From JBCBTJ01 sp039818665 (GTDB taxonomy: Bacteria > Pseudomonadota > Alphaproteobacteria > Caulobacterales > Hyphomonadaceae), in contig JBCBTJ010000026.1 in the NCBI GenBank assembly GCA_039818665.1, positions 1 to 44,299 of the forward strand: a DNA stretch of 44,299 nucleotides, given 5' to 3'. The notes under the pieces were generated by a model. That model had not been told where the DNA came from and ran no database searches. It saw only the letters and a list, made by a program, of their open reading frames with translations. Below, piece after piece: positions 41,587 through 44,299 of the stretch (its first letter is position 1; every line of letters starts with the position of its first letter). The position numbers and the translations under genes were made by a program.

Positions 41587-42667
41587 GCGACCATGGGCGC
41601 GGGTTTGGCCGAGCCTTGTCGCGGGCGCATGCCTGATGCTCGGCGCGGGACCGCCGGCGGCGGCGCAGGACCAGCACGAAGATTTGCGTCCGCCGAAGCC
41701 GCTCTTTGCAAGCGAGGACATGCTTCGATTGCGGATCGAGGGGCCGATATCGCGCATTGTCCGGCGCGCAGCGCGTTCGACTGAGCCCCACGACGCGCAT
41801 ATCAGTCTCCCGGGGACCCAAGAAGGCACGCTGGAAATCAAGCTCGCCGCCCGAGGCAAATCGCGTCGTAGAGAGGATGTGTGCGACTTCCCGCCATTGC
41901 GCGTGCGGTTTCCCGACCGTCCCGATCACGGCGCCTTCAAGGGACAAAAAGGCCTGAAGCTGGTCACGCACTGCCATCGCTCCGATCGCCGACAGCACTA
42001 CGTCCTAATGGAATACACGGCCTACCGCATGCTGAGCGCGACCAGTCCGCAAAGCTTGTCCGTCCGCCTGGCCGAAATTGAGTATGTCGAAGCGGGCTCA
42101 GACCGGGTCTACGCGAAACGCTACGGCTTCTTCATCGAAGACGCAGACGACACGGCCAAACGCAACCGCATGAAAGAGATCGACATCCCATCATCGATTT
42201 CGCTCGCTCATTTGTCAGCCGAGGCGGCCGCACGGCTCGCCTTGTTTCAGTTTTTGATCGGAAACGTGGACTATTCGCCGCTCAGCGGGCCCGCCGGCGC
42301 TGACTGCTGCCACAATGTGAAGCTTATGGGCGCGAAGAAGAGCAGTCGAGACAACCTCATCCCGCTACCCTACGATTTCGACCAAACCGGGATCGTCGAT
42401 CCGCCGGATCCTCTTTTCCCGGAAAACTTGTCGATTAAGGATCATCGCGACCGGCTTTATCGCGGCTTCTGCGTCCACAATGACCATGTCCGGAATGAAG
42501 CGGCCAATTTCTTGGAGCAGCGCGGCGATATCGAAGCCGCTTTCTCCGGCCTACCTGAGATTCCGTCACGCCGGCTGGCCAGCGCCGAGGCGTTCATCGC
42601 CGACTTCTTCCACATCCTGTCCGACCCGGACGAATTCGAACGCCAAATAATCCGGAAGTGCCGTTAG
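41552..42667 (+). CDS. exported kinase-like protein (CotH/HipA-type fold suspected)
   Basis: A 371-residue protein with a twin-arginine-containing basic start and signal sequence (SLVAGACLMLGAGPPAAAQ). The rest resembles an atypical kinase. A Lys-rich strand GQKGLKLVTHC (131-141) is followed by an alpha-C-like helix YVLMEYTAYRML (Glu154). A catalytic-loop-like LFQFLIGNVDYS (Asp240) is followed by a metal-ligand-like Asn in CCHNVKLM (Asn255) and a DFG-like Asp in LPYDFDQTG (Asp275). This D-N-D order is as in HipA, CotH and FAM20-type kinases. The frame extends upstream only inside the phosphatase gene; the signal peptide begins at the chosen ATG (or GTG 41555). The family is recognised only by motif logic. 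Confidence 0.72.
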   Translation: MVKSLNWGRRIRRPWARVWPSLVAGACLMLGAGPPAAAQDQHEDLRPPKPLFASEDMLRLRIEGPISRIVRRAARSTEPHDAHISLPGTQEGTLEIKLAARGKSRRREDVCDFPPLRVRFPDRPDHGAFKGQKGLKLVTHCHRSDRRQHYVLMEYTAYRMLSATSPQSLSVRLAEIEYVEAGSDRVYAKRYGFFIEDADDTAKRNRMKEIDIPSSISLAHLSAEAAARLALFQFLIGNVDYSPLSGPAGADCCHNVKLMGAKKSSRDNLIPLPYDFDQTGIVDPPDPLFPENLSIKDHRDRLYRGFCVHNDHVRNEAANFLEQRGDIEAAFSGLPEIPSRRLASAEAFIADFFHILSDPDEFERQIIRKCR

Positions 42668-42686
42668 GGCGTGGCCGGCCCTCGAC

Positions 42687-43430
42687 TTAGATACCGTCGC
42701 CGGACGCGTTTTCGGCCCGCTCGGCGGCGGCCGCTTTTTTCTGCTGTTTCCGGTATTTGCGTTCGTCCTTCTTTTTGGCCGCGAACTTGGACTCAAGCCC
42801 GTCTCCGAACGCGCAGTTTATGAGCGTGGCGTAGCTGAAGAACACTGTGATCACGACGGCCACTTCGATGGCGCCGACGCCCGCGGCCAGGCCAACGCCG
42901 ATCGCAACGAAAATGAAGAGCGTGTCAAACGTATCGGTGAGCGCGCGTCGGAACCTGACGCCGGCGACAATGCCCGCCAGCCCGAACGCTAAAGCGAGCG
43001 AGTGCTGAATGACCGTCACCACCCCGGCGACTACCGCCGGCAGAATGAGGGCTGTTTCGTCGATCGAGTGGTCGAAGTCGTCGCCGCGATGTATCGCGGC
43101 GTAGACCCAACTGACAGGCAGCATCAGCAACAAGGTCGAGACCATTGCGAGCGCCAGACTGATGCCGTCCCAAAGCCAGTAATCGGCCATGGGATTGTAG
43201 TCTCTGCCGATCGGCGCCGACGCGCCCGGCATGCCAGCGTCGAAGGCCAAATTGCTCAGTCCACCAACCGGCAAAAAGTCCGTGAGAGCGGGAAAGAGAT
43301 GCAGCAAACCGGCGACGGCGCCGGCCAGCACGGCGTAATATACGGTGTTGATGATAAGGATGCGGAACAATGCGCGCCGATAGGTCCGGTCCGCCTCAGC
43401 GTCGATGGAATCAAAACTTCGATCGCTCAT
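42687..43430 (-). CDS. DUF4956 membrane protein
   Basis: A 247-residue inner-membrane protein. About five hydrophobic helices are seen (19-42, 85-110, 125-145, 150-165, 180-205). The DUF4956 core ILPAVVAGVVTVIQHSLALA and GLAGIVAGVRFRRALTDTFD is followed by a long Lys/Ala-rich cytoplasmic tail (KKKDERKYRKQQKKAAAAER). In other bacteria DUF4956 proteins cluster with VTC-type polyphosphate polymerases and CotH-like kinases, as I recall. Here it is convergent, 19 bases from the end of the kinase-like gene. The ATG at 43430 with GGAG upstream was preferred over a longer frame. Confidence 0.86.
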   Translation of the reverse strand: MSDRSFDSIDAEADRTYRRALFRILIINTVYYAVLAGAVAGLLHLFPALTDFLPVGGLSNLAFDAGMPGASAPIGRDYNPMADYWLWDGISLALAMVSTLLLMLPVSWVYAAIHRGDDFDHSIDETALILPAVVAGVVTVIQHSLALAFGLAGIVAGVRFRRALTDTFDTLFIFVAIGVGLAAGVGAIEVAVVITVFFSYATLINCAFGDGLESKFAAKKKDERKYRKQQKKAAAAERAENASGDGI

Positions 43431-43550
43431 TAACACTCCGCCCCGAACCGCCGCAGACCGTAGAAGGGTTTCTGCAAATAGCCAAACGCGCCCGCACCGG
43501 CTGGCTCTTTGCACTTCGTTCGAAGAACCGGCCCCCCGCGCACGATGAAC

Positions 43551-43592
43551 AAAAAAAAGGAAAACCCCCGAAATCCGTTAAGATTTCAGGGG
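43551..43592 (-). terminator. rho-independent terminator of the rRNA operon
   Basis: On the minus strand the stem CCCC-(T)-GAAATC / GATTTC-GGGG with loop TTAACG (43566-43592) is followed by T-runs (four, then eight after CC; 43564-43551). It lies 7 bases after the tRNA 3' end, so it ends the rRNA-tRNA transcript before the DUF4956 gene. Confidence 0.92.
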
Positions 43593-43598
43593 CTTATT

Positions 43599-43675
<77 letters not shown>

Positions 43676-43707
43676 TCAGATGTCCCAAGTCACGGGGACT
43701 TGAAACG

Positions 43708-43728
43708 AAAAACCGGCCTTAGGGCCGG
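43708..43728 (-). terminator. terminator-like hairpin between 5S and tRNA-fMet
   Basis: On the minus strand CCGGCC-CTAA-GGCCGG is followed at once by TTTTT (43712-43708), a textbook intrinsic terminator shape. It lies 95 bases after the 5S end and 33 bases before the tRNA, so part of the transcripts may stop here. The rest of the 43676-43822 spacer holds a smaller stem CAAGTC/GACTTG (43686-43702), possibly an RNase processing site. Confidence 0.72.
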
Positions 43729-43822
43729 CGTTCGCGGAGGGCAAGACCCAACCGCGCATCGCCCGCAGGCGAAGTTCGAAGCAAAGGAAGATCTTATGTC
43801 TGCAAGTTGTCTCATTTCGGCG

Positions 43823-43940
43823 GACCCGGCGGCGACCTACTCTCCCACGACTTGAGCCGCAGTACCATCGGCGCAGGGGGGCTTAACGACCGAGTTCGGG
43901 ATGGGATCGGGTGGGGACCCCCCGCCATTGCCACCGGGTC
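43823..43940 (-). rRNA. rrf: 5S ribosomal RNA
   Basis: A 118-nt 5S rRNA. The ends pair (GACCCGG at the 5' end with CCGGGTC at the 3' end), and the conserved loop CCCATCCCGAACTCGG and the late GGGAGAGTAGGTC are present. It lies 92 bases after the 23S 3' end in the same transcript. Long reading frames across it on both strands are not genes. Confidence 0.96.
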
Positions 43941-44031
43941 GGCGGAAATGAGACGGGATTTCCAACATGTCTTTGATGATCTCGAACATCCGGGCGACAA
44001 ACGCGATGCGCTCACCGCCGCACATGGATCT

Positions 44032-44299
<268 letters not shown>

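Overview
The window is GC-rich and compactly coded, and reads as the chromosome of an alphaproteobacterium. Three things point there: a gene-transfer-agent (GTA) cluster of the Rhodobacter capsulatus type, the cytochrome c maturation / degP / two-component block known from rhizobia and Caulobacter relatives, and an initiator tRNA downstream of 5S rRNA. The gene content suggests the Caulobacterales/Hyphomonadaceae/Maricaulaceae neighbourhood, but this is inferred from remembered gene content and not from a phylogeny.

Layout. 1-11.5 kb (minus strand): two OmpR-type regulator/kinase pairs flank a periplasmic DegP protease, an alpha/beta-hydrolase-OsmC fusion and the ccmI-like/ccmF/ccmH genes, with a PepSY-like exported protein and a J-domain protein upstream. 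ccmE is absent from its usual place. 11.5-24.3 kb (minus strand): a nearly complete GTA structural cluster runs from terminase (about 24.2 kb) through portal, protease, capsid, connectors and tail genes to the 1248-residue tail-tip protein (11.6 kb). It is interrupted twice by palindromic elements. One, between g3.5 and g4, carries an oppositely oriented DUF559 endonuclease gene between two inverted repeat arms. The other, between g6 and g5, is a gene-less mirror-image repeat. 24.5-26.1 kb: a membrane-anchored ParA-type ATPase and a small helical partner. 26.2-27.5 kb: a methyltransferase and a MarR regulator, divergent, around two matching operator-like palindromes. 27.6-31.5 kb (plus): PBP1A and an ABC-F ATPase. 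31.6-35.3 kb (minus): MscS, release factor 3, an unknown protein and a DUF1491 protein. 35.4-40.3 kb: a membrane histidine kinase, an exported four-cysteine protein, a possible DUF6817-like protein and ArgE. 40.5-43.4 kb: a lipoprotein PPP-type phosphatase overlapping an exported kinase-like protein, convergent with a DUF4956 membrane protein. 43.5-44.3 kb: the 3' end of an rRNA operon on the minus strand (23S end, 5S, terminator, tRNA-fMet, terminator).

How it fits together. The left block is envelope quality control and cytochrome c assembly under two-component control. The GTA block would package host DNA into small tailed particles; its very short tape-measure gene and the absence of a separate g7 are its notable departures from the R. 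capsulatus plan. The strongest candidates for undescribed biology are the DUF559/inverted-arm element, the exported kinase-like/phosphatase pair, and the membrane-tethered ParA with its partner.
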